Assembly: GCA_002894665.1 (NCBI GenBank)
Contig: NCRB01000003.1
Coordinates: 1 to 64,000 of the forward strand
DNA length: 64,000 nucleotides
DNA from: Salinivenus iranica
Lineage (GTDB): Bacteria; Bacteroidota; Rhodothermia; Rhodothermales; Salinibacteraceae
Direction: 5' to 3'
In this document: positions 35,673 to 44,376 of the stretch, one piece after another
Layout: the number at the start of each line of letters is the position of its first letter
How positions within the stretch are numbered: the stretch's first letter is position 1
Made by a program: the position numbers and the translations under genes
The notes under the pieces: generated by a model
Told to the model about the DNA's origin: nothing
Seen by the model: only the letters and a program-made list of their open reading frames with translations
Databases searched by the model: none

Positions 35673-35706
35673 TTGCACCGGGGGGGCATCGCGTCCCCCG
35701 GTGCAA
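35673..35706 (+). terminator. Strong 12-bp hairpin ending the curlin 1 gene, abutting the tRNA-like element
   Basis: TTGCACCGGGGG (35673-35684) pairs perfectly with CCCCCGGTGCAA (35695-35706) around a 10-base loop. No T-run follows, so a classic intrinsic terminator is not assured. The tRNA-like cloverleaf starts four bases later (35710). A weaker stem (AGGTGTC 35642-35648 with GACATCT 35656-35662) comes before it. Confidence 0.5.
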
Positions 35707-35709
35707 CCC

Positions 35710-35781
35710 TGTGGGGTAATTCAATGGTAGAATGCCTGGCAGTACCCCAGGTCGCTGGCGGTTCGAGTCCGCCCCCCACAG
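35710..35781 (+). tRNA. tRNA-like cloverleaf with tRNA-Gln-type body but abnormal anticodon loop
   Basis: 72 bases fold as a complete tRNA: 7-bp acceptor (TGTGGGG with CCCCACA at 35774-35780), 4-bp D stem (ATTC with GAAT) with loop AATGGTA, 5-bp anticodon stem (CCTGG/CCAGG), 5-base variable arm, 5-bp T stem (GGCGG/CCGCC) with loop TTCGAGT, and discriminator G81. CCA is not encoded. T1-A72 and G73 are tRNA-Gln identity features. The 7-base anticodon loop is CAGTACC: position 33 is A instead of the near-universal T, and 37 is C instead of a purine, so the formal anticodon GTA (Tyr) is doubtful. It may be a diverged or non-decoding tRNA. Confidence 0.6.
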
Positions 35782-35846
35782 CCTCTATTTTTGCTGTTGT
35801 GTATGGGCGCAATGCCCTGCAGCGATCACCATTGCCCACAAGTGTG

Positions 35847-36608
35847 ATGATCAGAAAATCCCTGCGGATGATACTTTCGGTTAGGCCCGGTTCATTGCTG
35901 GGAGCACTTGTCGCTCTGGGCCTGGCAGGTCTGCTGGGGCTTGGGATTGCCCCGGCGCACGCCCAGGTGCAGATTGAGCAGGTGGAGAATACGGCCTCGA
36001 AGATTCAGGGGGCCACGGAGGGGCAGGTGATCGTGAAGTTGCAGGAGGAGGCCGGGGCGGTGACGCGCGACGACGTGCTCGGCCTCACGGGGGCGTCGCC
36101 CCTGCCCGGCAATAGCGGCTCCGGGGCACGTGCCGTCGTGGAGCAGCGGGGCAACAGCAACGAGGCCACCGTCACGCAGGAGGGCGACGGGCACGAGGCG
36201 TCGGTCGCCCAGCGTGGCAATCGGAACGACATGTCCGTTGTGCAGCGCCCGGTCAGCGGTTACGGTGGGAGTGTGCCCTCGTACGTCGGGAGAGGCACCG
36301 GATCGGATAACCTGGCCGTTGTGGTCCAGGACGGAAGCGACAACGCAACCACCATCCAGCAGTACGGGAGCGACAACATCGCCGGCATCCGGCTCGACGG
36401 CTCCGACAACGCGATGGAGCTGCTGCAGGTGGGCGACGGCAATGAGTACCTGCTCGACCACACCGGGAGCGGCCTCGACCTGACCGGGAGCAAGCGCATC
36501 GAGCAGTTCGGGAACGACAATCTGCTTCGGCAGCGGGGCGCCGGGACGCCCATCAGCGTGCAGATGAAGGGAGAGGGCATTCGGATGGAAATTACGCAGA
36601 CCCCATAA
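35847..36608 (+). CDS. Curlin-repeat amyloid subunit 2
   Basis: 253 residues from ATG 35847; an upstream open stretch crosses the tRNA-like element and is not used. The signal peptide ends near APAHAQ. About 50 non-repeat residues follow, then repeats such as VVEQRGNSNEATVTQEG, VVVQDGSDNATTIQQYG and IEQFGNDNLLRQRG, the curlin pattern. Two repeats are less regular (VVQRPVSGYGG). Probably a fibre subunit or the nucleator. Confidence 0.85.
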   Translation: MIRKSLRMILSVRPGSLLGALVALGLAGLLGLGIAPAHAQVQIEQVENTASKIQGATEGQVIVKLQEEAGAVTRDDVLGLTGASPLPGNSGSGARAVVEQRGNSNEATVTQEGDGHEASVAQRGNRNDMSVVQRPVSGYGGSVPSYVGRGTGSDNLAVVVQDGSDNATTIQQYGSDNIAGIRLDGSDNAMELLQVGDGNEYLLDHTGSGLDLTGSKRIEQFGNDNLLRQRGAGTPISVQMKGEGIRMEITQTP

Positions 36609-36654
36609 CCCCGCGTCAGATTGCGTGCTCTTCTCCCATCGCCCGGTGGTTGCC

Positions 36655-37398
36655 ATGCGTTGCGTCCTGGAACTTACCCTACTTGTCCTCCTGCTGGCCG
36701 GGGTGGGGGGCGTGAGGGCACAGGACGCGACGTTGATGGCTCGAAGCGGGCCAGTGGTCGACAGTGCCGAATGGGAGAGGTCAACGGCCCGGACCCCCAC
36801 CGTCGACTCGGCGCGTTGGCGGATTCTGCAGGTGACGCCCATGGACTTTTTTACGCCGGCGGGGACGGTCGCCCCAATTCAGGCCGCCGAGCAGCAGCGC
36901 ACGCACGCCTCGCTTCTGGTCCGGCAGTGGGGATTGAGAAACAAGGTTTTTGGCCGGGCCCCGGGCACGTCGCCCCTCCTCGCTGGCCAGACCCGCATCC
37001 TGCAGATTGGGAGCAATAACGTCGTCCTTCCGGCCCGGGTGCCGGGGAGACATTCCTTCCTTGATCGATTCCGTGCCCGCCCGATTGGGGAGGTCGTCGG
37101 GATCGACAACCGATTGCTTGTGGCACAGGGAACGCGTACGACCCCCGCGGTGAGGAGCGTGGTGGGGCCGGCTGCGCAGCTTGGTCGGTCCAACCGAGCC
37201 ACGATTCGGCAGACGGGGCGAGACAATCTGGTGCGGCAGATCCTGCAGGCTGGCATCGCCAACCGGGTTTGTGGGCAACAGTACGGTGCTCAAAATATCC
37301 TCCGCGTGCACCAGGCCGGGGTCGACAGCACAGCCCGCGTACGACAGAACGGCGCTGGAAATACCGCAATCGTCGTGCAAAATGGATCGGATGTATGA
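36655..37398 (+). CDS. Curlin-repeat protein 3 with a long non-repeat N-terminal part
   Basis: 247 residues. The signal peptide (LLVLLLAGVGGVRAQ) is followed by about 140 residues without obvious repeats. Three to four curlin-like repeats come at the end: NRATIRQTGRDNLVRQILQ, ILRVHQAGVDSTARVRQ and NGAGNTAIVVQNG. The partly repetitive build suggests a nucleator or anchor more than a bulk subunit. Its TGA overlaps the next gene's ATG (ATGA at 37395-37398), a sign of coupled translation. Confidence 0.72.
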   Translation: MRCVLELTLLVLLLAGVGGVRAQDATLMARSGPVVDSAEWERSTARTPTVDSARWRILQVTPMDFFTPAGTVAPIQAAEQQRTHASLLVRQWGLRNKVFGRAPGTSPLLAGQTRILQIGSNNVVLPARVPGRHSFLDRFRARPIGEVVGIDNRLLVAQGTRTTPAVRSVVGPAAQLGRSNRATIRQTGRDNLVRQILQAGIANRVCGQQYGAQNILRVHQAGVDSTARVRQNGAGNTAIVVQNGSDV

Positions 37399-37847
37399 GT
37401 TCTCCGAGCATCTTGTGGACCGTCATGCAGTCCGCCCTGCCTGTAGTTCATTGGATCGGGGGAGGCATCATCGTTGTCCTCGTGTTCTTTGCGGCAGCGA
37501 CGGAGGATGCCGAGCGGCAGGCCCGATCAGCTCCCGCCCCGGACAGCACCGGGGCACAGATTGACCTGGAGCGGGAGGGAGACGCGTGCTCCGTACGGGC
37601 CCTCTATACGGGAGAGGGGGCCTCGGCGGACACCCTGTCCTACGAGCTGACAGTCCGCCGGCGTGGGGCGTCCGGCACCACGCAGACGGCACAGTCGGGC
37701 ACCTTTTCGGTCGGGCCGGGTCGCACCGACACCCTCGCGACCGTTCGGGTAAGCGTCCAGTCCGGCGACCAGCTCCGCCTGCGGCTGACGATCCGGGCGG
37801 AGGGCGCTCCGATCGACACAACCGACCTCGAGCGCACCATTTCGTAG
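37395..37847 (+). CDS. CsgH-like curli chaperone/inhibitor 1
   Basis: 150 residues from ATG 37395, overlapping the previous stop by four bases. An N-terminal hydrophobic segment (VVHWIGGGIIVVLVFFAAAT) serves as signal or anchor. The rest matches CsgH-like proteins, a CsgC-type immunoglobulin fold: SYELTVRRRGASGTTQTAQS, then GTFSVGPGRTDTLATVRVSV and a final hydrophobic strand. CsgC/CsgH proteins hold curlin unfolded in the periplasm and prevent early amyloid growth. Confidence 0.72.
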   Translation: MSSPSILWTVMQSALPVVHWIGGGIIVVLVFFAAATEDAERQARSAPAPDSTGAQIDLEREGDACSVRALYTGEGASADTLSYELTVRRRGASGTTQTAQSGTFSVGPGRTDTLATVRVSVQSGDQLRLRLTIRAEGAPIDTTDLERTIS

Positions 37848-37857
37848 CCCAGATGCC

Positions 37858-38307
37858 ATGCCTCCTTTCGACGCCGGCTCTGACCGCCAGATTCGAACAG
37901 ACGCCTCCCGGTTGCAGCGGGACAGGGGGCGTCCCGCGGGGGAGGCGGGGGGCGACGAGGCGGCGACGCTGGAGATGCCGTACGACGTGACGGTGGAGGC
38001 GGAGGGGACGGGCGCACAACTCGTCGTGGAGCAGAAGCTGGCCCTGGTGCGCGTGTGGGCTGTGGTTGTGAACGACGAGGAGCCTGCCTCCTTTTCGTAC
38101 ATGCTCACGGTGCAGCGCGTCGGGGCGTCCGGCAAGGCGACAGTCAACCGGTCGGGCACGTTTTCCCTTGCGACCAGCGAGGAGACGGTGCCTACCACCC
38201 TGCCCGTCAGCGTGGAGGCGAGCGACCGTCTGGCGTGCCGGCTGGTGGTGTTTGCCGGCATCATACCCATCAGCGAGGATCAGGTGCGGCACCACGTGCC
38301 GCCGTGA
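37858..38307 (+). CDS. CsgH-like protein 2 without a visible signal peptide
   Basis: 149 residues; the second half repeats the CsgH pattern of its neighbour (FSYMLTVQRVGASGKATVNR, then SGTFSLATSEETVPTTLPVS and LACRLVVFAG). The first 40 residues are Arg/Asp/Gly-rich and have no signal peptide, so either the start is wrong, the protein is exported by another route, or it acts in the cytoplasm. Starts 10 bases after the first CsgH-like gene. Confidence 0.6.
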   Translation: MPPFDAGSDRQIRTDASRLQRDRGRPAGEAGGDEAATLEMPYDVTVEAEGTGAQLVVEQKLALVRVWAVVVNDEEPASFSYMLTVQRVGASGKATVNRSGTFSLATSEETVPTTLPVSVEASDRLACRLVVFAGIIPISEDQVRHHVPP

Positions 38308-38573
38308 AGGGGGGCATTCGGCTTTGTGGGGACGTGGGGGATATAAGCAAAAAAGCGACGCCGATGAGGATCCGCTCACGGAAACGCGAGCGGCGGCCGC
38401 CCCCATCAGCGCCGCGGGTGCCTTCGTTTTGCGAAGACACACGCCACCCCAATCAGGGCGTCAGATCAGTGTTCCGGGAGAAGCGGTCCGTTCGCGTGCG
38501 AACGGCGGCCACTCCCGGGGCACTCGGTTCCGCCCGAGGACGATGTCCCTCTCCAATCACAAACTCTCAAGAT
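38308..38573. other. Gap with two inverted repeats before the lipoprotein gene
   Basis: CCGCTC...GAGCGG near 38368-38390, and an almost self-complementary CCGTTCGCGTGCGAACGG at 38488-38505 (8-bp arms, 2-base loop). The first may end the curli unit, the second may be an operator or mRNA hairpin of the lipoprotein gene. No gene is seen. Confidence 0.4.
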
Positions 38574-39251
38574 ATGTTTATCCACACCCTTTGGGGTCCC
38601 AAGACGATCGGTCCTGTTCTCGTGTGTTTGCTGGTTGTCCTCGCCACGACGGGCTGCGACGAAGAAACCGTGGGCCCAGAGACACGGGGAAGCATTGAGG
38701 GCCTCGTGCAGGAGGCTTCCACGAATGAGGCCATTGCCAATGCCAGCGTCACGACCAGCCCGCCCACGCAGTCCGTCCTCACGGACAAAAGCGGCGCGTT
38801 TTCCCTCACCGACATAGAGACCGGCAACTACACGGTCGAGGTCAGCAAATCCGGCTACGATACGCGCAACGTGACCGTCAACGTACAGGAGAACCGGACG
38901 GCCAGCGCCACGATCCTCCTTGAGCGCGGCGACGACTTCGGTACGCAGACCGACTCGTTGACCGCTGCGGTGACGAACTGGTACAATGACCGTGTCAACC
39001 GCGACAGCACCGGGGCCGACAGCATTTTTGCCGACGTGGAATATAGCGTCCGGAACGTGGGCGACGTGCCGGTGCGGCGCTACGAGGTATACTTCGAGAT
39101 CACCACATCGGACGGCACGTTCTCGTTTGAAGCCGAAGGCGACAGCCTAGAGGCGACTCAGCGGGACATCGGGGGGTTCCGAAAGTACATCACGAACGAC
39201 GCTCAGGCCGTCGAGATTACGGACCTCTACTACGAGACGAGCGAGAGCTGA
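38574..39251 (+). CDS. Lipoprotein with carboxypeptidase-regulatory-like domain
   Basis: 225 residues, lipobox ATTGC (Cys near 28). Residues about 38-110 form a carboxypeptidase D regulatory-like beta-sandwich (GSIEGLVQEASTNEAIANAS, then KSGAFSLTDIETGNYTVEV). The rest resembles an Ig-like fold with paired strands (ADVEYSVRNVGDVPV). It is the last gene before a strand switch and may belong to the curli locus as a surface or periplasmic helper; its function is not known. Confidence 0.7.
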   Translation: MFIHTLWGPKTIGPVLVCLLVVLATTGCDEETVGPETRGSIEGLVQEASTNEAIANASVTTSPPTQSVLTDKSGAFSLTDIETGNYTVEVSKSGYDTRNVTVNVQENRTASATILLERGDDFGTQTDSLTAAVTNWYNDRVNRDSTGADSIFADVEYSVRNVGDVPVRRYEVYFEITTSDGTFSFEAEGDSLEATQRDIGGFRKYITNDAQAVEITDLYYETSES

Positions 39252-39443
39252 CCGATCATTCGGTAGCACCGGCCGGCGGAGGTGGGGGCGGAGCTGATAT
39301 TCCCTACCGAGAATCGGGGTCCACATGCTCGTTCCGATCAGACGGAACGAATCGTCGCGCGGCGCACCGCGGGATAGTTCCTCCCCAAACGCCCCGAAGC
39401 ACCGTGCACAGTTAAACTTGGCAGTTGGGACTAGGGGCCGTCG

Positions 39444-39827
39444 TTACCCGTCGATCTCGAAGTAGCGCGTGTGGTGGGCCGCGCAGTTGGGATTGAAGGC
39501 GGCCCCACAGTGGACGCAAGAGGGGCCAGTGTTGAGGTAGGTTGCGGCCGTCGTGGTTGCGCCGCACCGTCCGCACAGCACGGCAGGGGTATCGAAGCGG
39601 GCGCGGGGCCAGCGTACGAGGTCGTGGGGGGCGGTTGCCTGATGGCACTGGTAGCACGGGGCGTACACGTCGCAGCACGGCAGCCGAATCGCGATGATGT
39701 CGCGCGGCCCGTCGTAGTGGGCACACCGGGTGGCCGGGTCGACGGCCACGCCGCGCAGGGGGACGTCGAATCGGGGGTCGAGGCGCGGGGCGTGGGTCGT
39801 GCGTCGCTCCGAGGGGGAGGGCGGCAT
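39444..39827 (-). CDS. CHY-type zinc finger protein
   Basis: 127 residues rich in Cys and His: RCAHYDGPRDIIAIRLPCC, CYQCHQAT, CGRCGATTT and CVHCGAAFNPNCAAHH. The CxHY start and spacing are those of the CHY zinc finger (three zinc sites), found in RING proteins and in bacterial and yeast Hot13-like proteins. Its role in bacteria is unclear; redox or zinc handling is possible. ATG 39827. Confidence 0.8.
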   Translation of the reverse strand: MPPSPSERRTTHAPRLDPRFDVPLRGVAVDPATRCAHYDGPRDIIAIRLPCCDVYAPCYQCHQATAPHDLVRWPRARFDTPAVLCGRCGATTTAATYLNTGPSCVHCGAAFNPNCAAHHTRYFEIDG

Positions 39828-39960
39828 AAGAACGGGCGCGAGGCGAGACAGACAGCCGGGAAGCAGAATACTACGGCGCCTGTGCCGCGGTTCGGGACGG
39901 GGGAGACGCTTCCGTTCTGCGTCCAGGGACGCTGGGCGGTGCGGCCGTGCGCAAACTGGA

Positions 39961-39997
39961 AACTAAGGGGGCAAACCCGTTAGTTAATGTGTACACA
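39961..39997. promoter_or_regulatory. Hairpin and palindrome before the MEDS gene
   Basis: AACTAA (39961-39966) pairs with TTAGTT (39980-39985), with an inner GGG/CCC helix, and TGTGTACACA (39988-39997) is a perfect 10-base palindrome. This patch is AT-rich in a GC-rich setting and lies 37-73 bases before the MEDS start, so it may hold a promoter with an operator. Confidence 0.45.
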
Positions 39998-40033
39998 ATT
40001 CTGTTACAAAACCCGGCTTTTCCCGACATCTCT

Positions 40034-40663
40034 ATGAGCGGATCTTCGACGGGCTCACAGTCGTCCGTGTCCCATTCTGTTCCCCTCGGGTTCGGGGACG
40101 TAACGGCGACGGCGGGCGATCATGTGGCGCACTTCTTTCGGGGAGACGACCAGCGGTTTGCGGTCCTGGGCCCGTACGTTGAGACGGGCCTCCGGCGGGG
40201 CGATCGGTGCGTGGTGATTGCTCAGCCGGCGAGGGGCGAGGCCCTTTGCGAGTGGCTGGACGGGCAGGGCGTGGATGCCGCGGCGGCACGCGCGGAGGGG
40301 CGGTTGTTGCTGGAGGCGGGCCGGGACACGGAGGCCGATATGAAACGGTTGGCCGAGCGGCTGGACACACAGGCCCGCGCCGACGACACCTCCCTCGTCC
40401 GCTGGGCGGGCGACGGAGAGTGGGTGCTGGATCGCGACCTCACGGTGTGCGAGATGCTGCGGTGGGAAGCCCTCTACGACCGCCACGCCCCCGACTGGCG
40501 CCTGCTGGCGCTCTGCCAGTTCAACCTTTCGGTGTTCGACAGCGACGTGATGATGGATGCTCTCCGAACCCATCCGTACTGTGTGATGGGGGACGTTGTG
40601 GTGCCCAACCCATTCCACGAGTCGCCCGAGTCCGTCCGACGCGACCTCGCCGAGTGCTCCTGA
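40034..40663 (+). CDS. MEDS-domain sensory protein
   Basis: 209 residues. The MEDS (DcmR-type) sensory domain can be read as HVAHFFRGDDQRFAVLGPYV, GLRRGDRCVVIAQPARGEAL, MKRLAERLDTQAR, VCEMLRWEALYDR and LCQFNLSVFDSDVMMDALRTHP. MEDS domains often stand before or next to histidine kinases and sense small ligands. The gene ends 25 bases before a GAF/PAS sigma-54 activator, so MEDS may sense and the neighbour act. Confidence 0.82.
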   Translation: MSGSSTGSQSSVSHSVPLGFGDVTATAGDHVAHFFRGDDQRFAVLGPYVETGLRRGDRCVVIAQPARGEALCEWLDGQGVDAAAARAEGRLLLEAGRDTEADMKRLAERLDTQARADDTSLVRWAGDGEWVLDRDLTVCEMLRWEALYDRHAPDWRLLALCQFNLSVFDSDVMMDALRTHPYCVMGDVVVPNPFHESPESVRRDLAECS

Positions 40664-40688
40664 GTTGCGAGGGCCCGGCGTCTGACCG

Positions 40689-43600
40689 ATGCCTCCTCTA
40701 GCCATGGATCTTTCGCACTACACCTCGGACCTGGACCCCTCGGCGCTCCTCGGGTTTGGGTCCGCTCTTACGCTCCTCGATGACCCGGCCGAGGTGGGGC
40801 GCCTGCTCACGGGCGCCCTCCGCTCGATGGGGTTGGCGGACCTGCAGGCGGTGGTGCTCGACCTCGACGGCGCCTCCCCGGAGGTTGTGGGGAGCCTCGG
40901 GGCGACGCCGCTGCCCGACCCTGTGGTCGACGAGCTTCGGGCCCTGCGGGCCGAGGGGCCGCCTGACGAGGGCGGCGTGGGGCGCCCGGTGCAGCAACGG
41001 ATTGAGGTGCAGGAGGCCGACCACCCGGCCCTGGCCGAGGTGGGGATGCATCACCTTCGGGGGGTCCGGCTCGGGACCATCGACAAGACGTTCGGCCTCC
41101 TGGTGGCGGGACGCGAGGGCGCGCAGGGATACACGCCCCTGCAGGTGTCCACTCTCCAGATGCTCTCAGCGCAGGTGGCGCTGGCACTGCACCGCATCCA
41201 CCTCAACCGGGCACGTGCCGCCCAGGAAAAAGCGCTGCGTGAGAGCGAGGCCCGCTACCGGGCCCTCTACGAGAATGCCCCGGTGGCGTACGTGTCCGTC
41301 ACCCCGGAGGGCACCGTGCGCATGGCCAACGAGCGGGCGGCGGCCCTGCTGGGGGCCTCAACGGAGGCGCTGGAGGGACGATCGATGCCGGGGGTCTGCC
41401 GGGGAGAGGAGAGCGCCGGCGCGGCCGCCCAGCGACTGGAGACCCACCTGCAGGCCGGTCGTCCCCTCCACGACGAGGAGGTCGTGCTCTGCCGCGCCGA
41501 TGGGGAGTCGGTGTGGGTGAGCCTCACGATGCGCCCGTTGCCCCGGGAGGACGAGGCGGCGGATCGGCTCGTGATGATGATCGACATCACGGAACGGAAA
41601 GAGGCGGAGGCCGCCCTCCGCGAGGCCCGCGACGCACTCGAGGAGCGAGTGGAGGCGCGCACCGCCGAACTCGAACGCACCAACGCCCACCTGGAGCGGC
41701 AGACCGAGCGCCTGGCGGCCCTCCGGGAGATCGACCGTGCCATCCTGGCCGCCGAGTCGCCCCCCGAAATCGCGTCGGTGGCCGCCGCCCGGGCCCGAGA
41801 TCTCGTGTCGTGCGAGCGAGTGAGTGTGGCGCTCTTCGAGTACGAGCACGATCAGGTGCGCGTCCTCAGCGCACAGCAGGACCGGACGGTGCTGGAGCCC
41901 GGCGAGGTGTTTCCCCTGGCGGCGTTCCCGATCACCGACCGCCTCCGGGCCGGAAACGTCGAGTTCCTGGCCGACTACGACGACGTTCCCAGTACCGTCA
42001 TCACGGAGCGGCTGCAGGCGGCCGGCCTCCGCTCGTCGCTGGTCGTGCCGATGACCGTAGACGGAGACCTGATCGGCACCCTCAACCTGGGCGCCCTCGA
42101 TGCCGACGCGTTCACCGACGACGAGCGGCGCGTGGCCACCGACCTGGCCGATCACCTGTCGATCGCCATCCGGCAGGCGCGCCTGTTGGAGGCCGTGCAG
42201 CAGCAGCGCGAGCAACTGGAGGTGCGGGTGCAGGAACGCACGTCGGAGCTACGAGAGGCCAACGCCACACTCAAAGAAGAAGTGTCGGAGCGCAAGCGGG
42301 CCGAACGGGCCCTGCGCAAGAGTCGCGAGCGCCTCACCCGCATCATCGACTCGGCGATCGACGCCATCATCAGCGTGCAGCCCTCGCTGGAGATCACCCT
42401 CTTCAATGCCGCCGCCGAGTCCATCTTTCGGTGCCGGGCCGACGAGGCGGAGGGCCAATCCCTCGATGCGTTTCTCACCAACCCGTTCGAGGCGCTCGTG
42501 CGGCGCCACATCGAGCGGCACCAGCGGGGAGAGGGGGAGGAGGGCGAAGGGGCCCGGCGGGAGGGCGGACGGTACCTGGCCGCCCCGGAGGGATTGGAGG
42601 CCCGGCGCGCCGACGGGGAGGTCTTCTCCGTGGAGGCGACGCTCTGTCCCGTGCAGCTGCCCGGGGCAGATCAGTACCTCCTCATCCTCCGCGACATCGA
42701 CGAGCTGAAACAGGCCGAGGCGGAGCTTGAGCAGCTCGAGTCGGAGCGCTCCTACCTGCAGGAAGAGCTGCGGAGCGAGCACAACTTCGACGAGATTGTG
42801 GGCACCTCGCCGCCGATGCAGGAGGTCTTCTCCGCCATCGAGCAGGTGGCCGATACCGACACCACCGTCCTCATCACTGGCGAGACGGGGACCGGCAAAG
42901 AGCTGGTGGCCCGCGCCCTCCACGACCGCAGCGCCCGGGCCGATCAGGTCTTCGTAAAGGTCAACTGTGCGGCCCTGCCGGGCGACCTGATTGAGAGTGA
43001 GCTCTTTGGGCACGAGAAGGGCGCCTTTACCGGGGCCACCGAGCGGCGCGAGGGCCGGTTCGAACTCGCGGACGGCGGCACCCTGCTCCTCGACGAAATC
43101 GGAGAGCTCCCGCCGGAGACCCAGGCGAAGCTCCTCCGGGTCCTTCAGCATCAGGAGTTCGAGCGTGTCGGGGGGAGCGAGACGATTGAGGTGGACACCC
43201 GCATCCTGGCCGCCACGAACCGGGATCTGGAGGCGGCGGTGGAGAACGGCGCGTTCCGGTCCGATCTCTACTACCGGCTCAACATCTTTCCCATCGAGCT
43301 GCCGCCGCTCCGGGACCGTACGGGCGACATTCCCCTGCTGGCGGAGCACTTCCGCGAACTGTTTGCCCAGCGCACGGGCAAGGACGTGCGGGGCATTCGG
43401 CCCGGGGCCCTGGCTGTGCTCGAGGGGTACGACTGGCCCGGCAACGTGCGCGAACTGGCGAACATCATCGAGCGGGCCGTCATTCTGGCGTCGGATACCC
43501 ACATCCGGGCGGAGCACCTCTCCATTTCGGCCGAGTCGGGCGCGGACCGGTCGTCCTCGTTCGACACGCTGGAGGAGGCGCAGCGCCGCCACATTGAGCG

Positions 43601-43742
43601 GGCCCTGGAGCGGACCGACGGGGTCGTGGGGGGCGAGGAGGGGGCGGCCCAGCTCCTCGATATCAAGCGCACGACCCTGCTCTCCCGCATGGACCGCCTC
43701 GGCATTGACCCGGGGGCGTTTCGGGGCACGGGCGGCCCCTGA
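40689..43742 (+). CDS. Sigma-54-dependent activator with two GAF and two PAS domains (FhlA-like)
   Basis: 1017 residues from ATG 40689 (or 40704). Order: GAF about 10-175, PAS 180-300, coiled coil, GAF 345-500, PAS 540-680, AAA+ 705-935 and a Fis-type HTH at the end. Unlike the regulator at 30080, the AAA+ core is intact: GETGTGKE, the GAFTGA loop, [10 protein letters not shown] and [10 protein letters not shown]. It should open sigma-54 promoters in response to ligands bound by the GAF and PAS domains and perhaps to the MEDS protein upstream. No sigma-54 promoter motif was found nearby. Confidence 0.93.
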   Translation: MPPLAMDLSHYTSDLDPSALLGFGSALTLLDDPAEVGRLLTGALRSMGLADLQAVVLDLDGASPEVVGSLGATPLPDPVVDELRALRAEGPPDEGGVGRPVQQRIEVQEADHPALAEVGMHHLRGVRLGTIDKTFGLLVAGREGAQGYTPLQVSTLQMLSAQVALALHRIHLNRARAAQEKALRESEARYRALYENAPVAYVSVTPEGTVRMANERAAALLGASTEALEGRSMPGVCRGEESAGAAAQRLETHLQAGRPLHDEEVVLCRADGESVWVSLTMRPLPREDEAADRLVMMIDITERKEAEAALREARDALEERVEARTAELERTNAHLERQTERLAALREIDRAILAAESPPEIASVAAARARDLVSCERVSVALFEYEHDQVRVLSAQQDRTVLEPGEVFPLAAFPITDRLRAGNVEFLADYDDVPSTVITERLQAAGLRSSLVVPMTVDGDLIGTLNLGALDADAFTDDERRVATDLADHLSIAIRQARLLEAVQQQREQLEVRVQERTSELREANATLKEEVSERKRAERALRKSRERLTRIIDSAIDAIISVQPSLEITLFNAAAESIFRCRADEAEGQSLDAFLTNPFEALVRRHIERHQRGEGEEGEGARREGGRYLAAPEGLEARRADGEVFSVEATLCPVQLPGADQYLLILRDIDELKQAEAELEQLESERSYLQEELRSEHNFDEIVGTSPPMQEVFSAIEQVADTDTTVLITGETGTGKELVARALHDRSARADQVFVKVNCAALPGDLIESELFGHEKGAFTGATERREGRFELADGGTLLLDEIGELPPETQAKLLRVLQHQEFERVGGSETIEVDTRILAATNRDLEAAVENGAFRSDLYYRLNIFPIELPPLRDRTGDIPLLAEHFRELFAQRTGKDVRGIRPGALAVLEGYDWPGNVRELANIIERAVILASDTHIRAEHLSISAESGADRSSSFDTLEEAQRRHIERALERTDGVVGGEEGAAQLLDIKRTTLLSRMDRLGIDPGAFRGTGGP

Positions 43743-43758
43743 GGCCGCCCACGGCCCA

Positions 43759-44376
43759 CTACCCGGTCCGATCGCCGGCCGGCATCCGGTCCTCCAGCAC
43801 GTCGGCCATCTGCTTGCGGGCCCGATGGAGCCGGACGCGCACGTTCACCCGGCTCAGGCCCAACTGCTCCGCCGTCTCTCGTGTCGACAACTCCTCCAGG
43901 TCCCGCAGTTTCACGATCTCCCGATAGGAGGGCGAGAGCTCGTCGAGGGCGTCGTGGACCAGGGCCTTTCGCTCGTCGGCCATCGTCTGGTCGGCCGGAT
44001 TGGGGATGGGCGGCGCGTCGGACGCGGCAAACGGGTCGCCGGCCTGCTCGGCCATGCGCGTGAGGGCCTCCTGGTCAACGAACTGGTGGCGCTGGGACGA
44101 GCGGTAGTGCGCCAGCGCCACGTTTTTGGCGACACTGTAGAGCCACGTCGACAGGCGGGCGTCGCCGCGGAAGTCCGGCAGGCTCCGCAGCACCTGGAAA
44201 AAGGTTTCCTGGAGCAGGTCCTCGGCCCGCTCGGCGGTGTCGGTGTAGCGCCGCAAGACGGAGCGAAGGTAGTCGCGGTGATTGTAGATGTGCTCCCGGA
44301 TGGCATCGGGGTGGCGGTTGCGGAGGCGGCGCAGCTCTTCGTCGGACAGGGCGCCGGGGGGCGAGGGACTGGACAT
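43759..44376 (-). CDS. ECF-type sigma-70 family RNA polymerase sigma factor
   Basis: 205 residues. Region 2 (DLLQETFFQVLRSLPDFRGD, LSTWLYSVAKNVALAHYRSS) and region 4 (ELSPSYREIVKLRDLEELST, then LGLSRVNVRVRLHRARKQM) are clear. Convergent with the sigma-54 activator, and divergent from the secreted protein at 44719, with which it shares a 342-base intergenic region. No anti-sigma factor gene is adjacent. Confidence 0.93.
   Translation of the reverse strand: MSSPSPPGALSDEELRRLRNRHPDAIREHIYNHRDYLRSVLRRYTDTAERAEDLLQETFFQVLRSLPDFRGDARLSTWLYSVAKNVALAHYRSSQRHQFVDQEALTRMAEQAGDPFAASDAPPIPNPADQTMADERKALVHDALDELSPSYREIVKLRDLEELSTRETAEQLGLSRVNVRVRLHRARKQMADVLEDRMPAGDRTG

Noticed and set aside
35673-35846. 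N-terminal extension of the second curlin frame across the tRNA-like element
   Set aside because: It would read through a hairpin and a perfect cloverleaf; the signal peptide begins at 35847.
42249-43592. Minus-strand frame of 447 codons under the sigma-54 activator
   Set aside because: No motif; the plus strand has a complete AAA+ domain.
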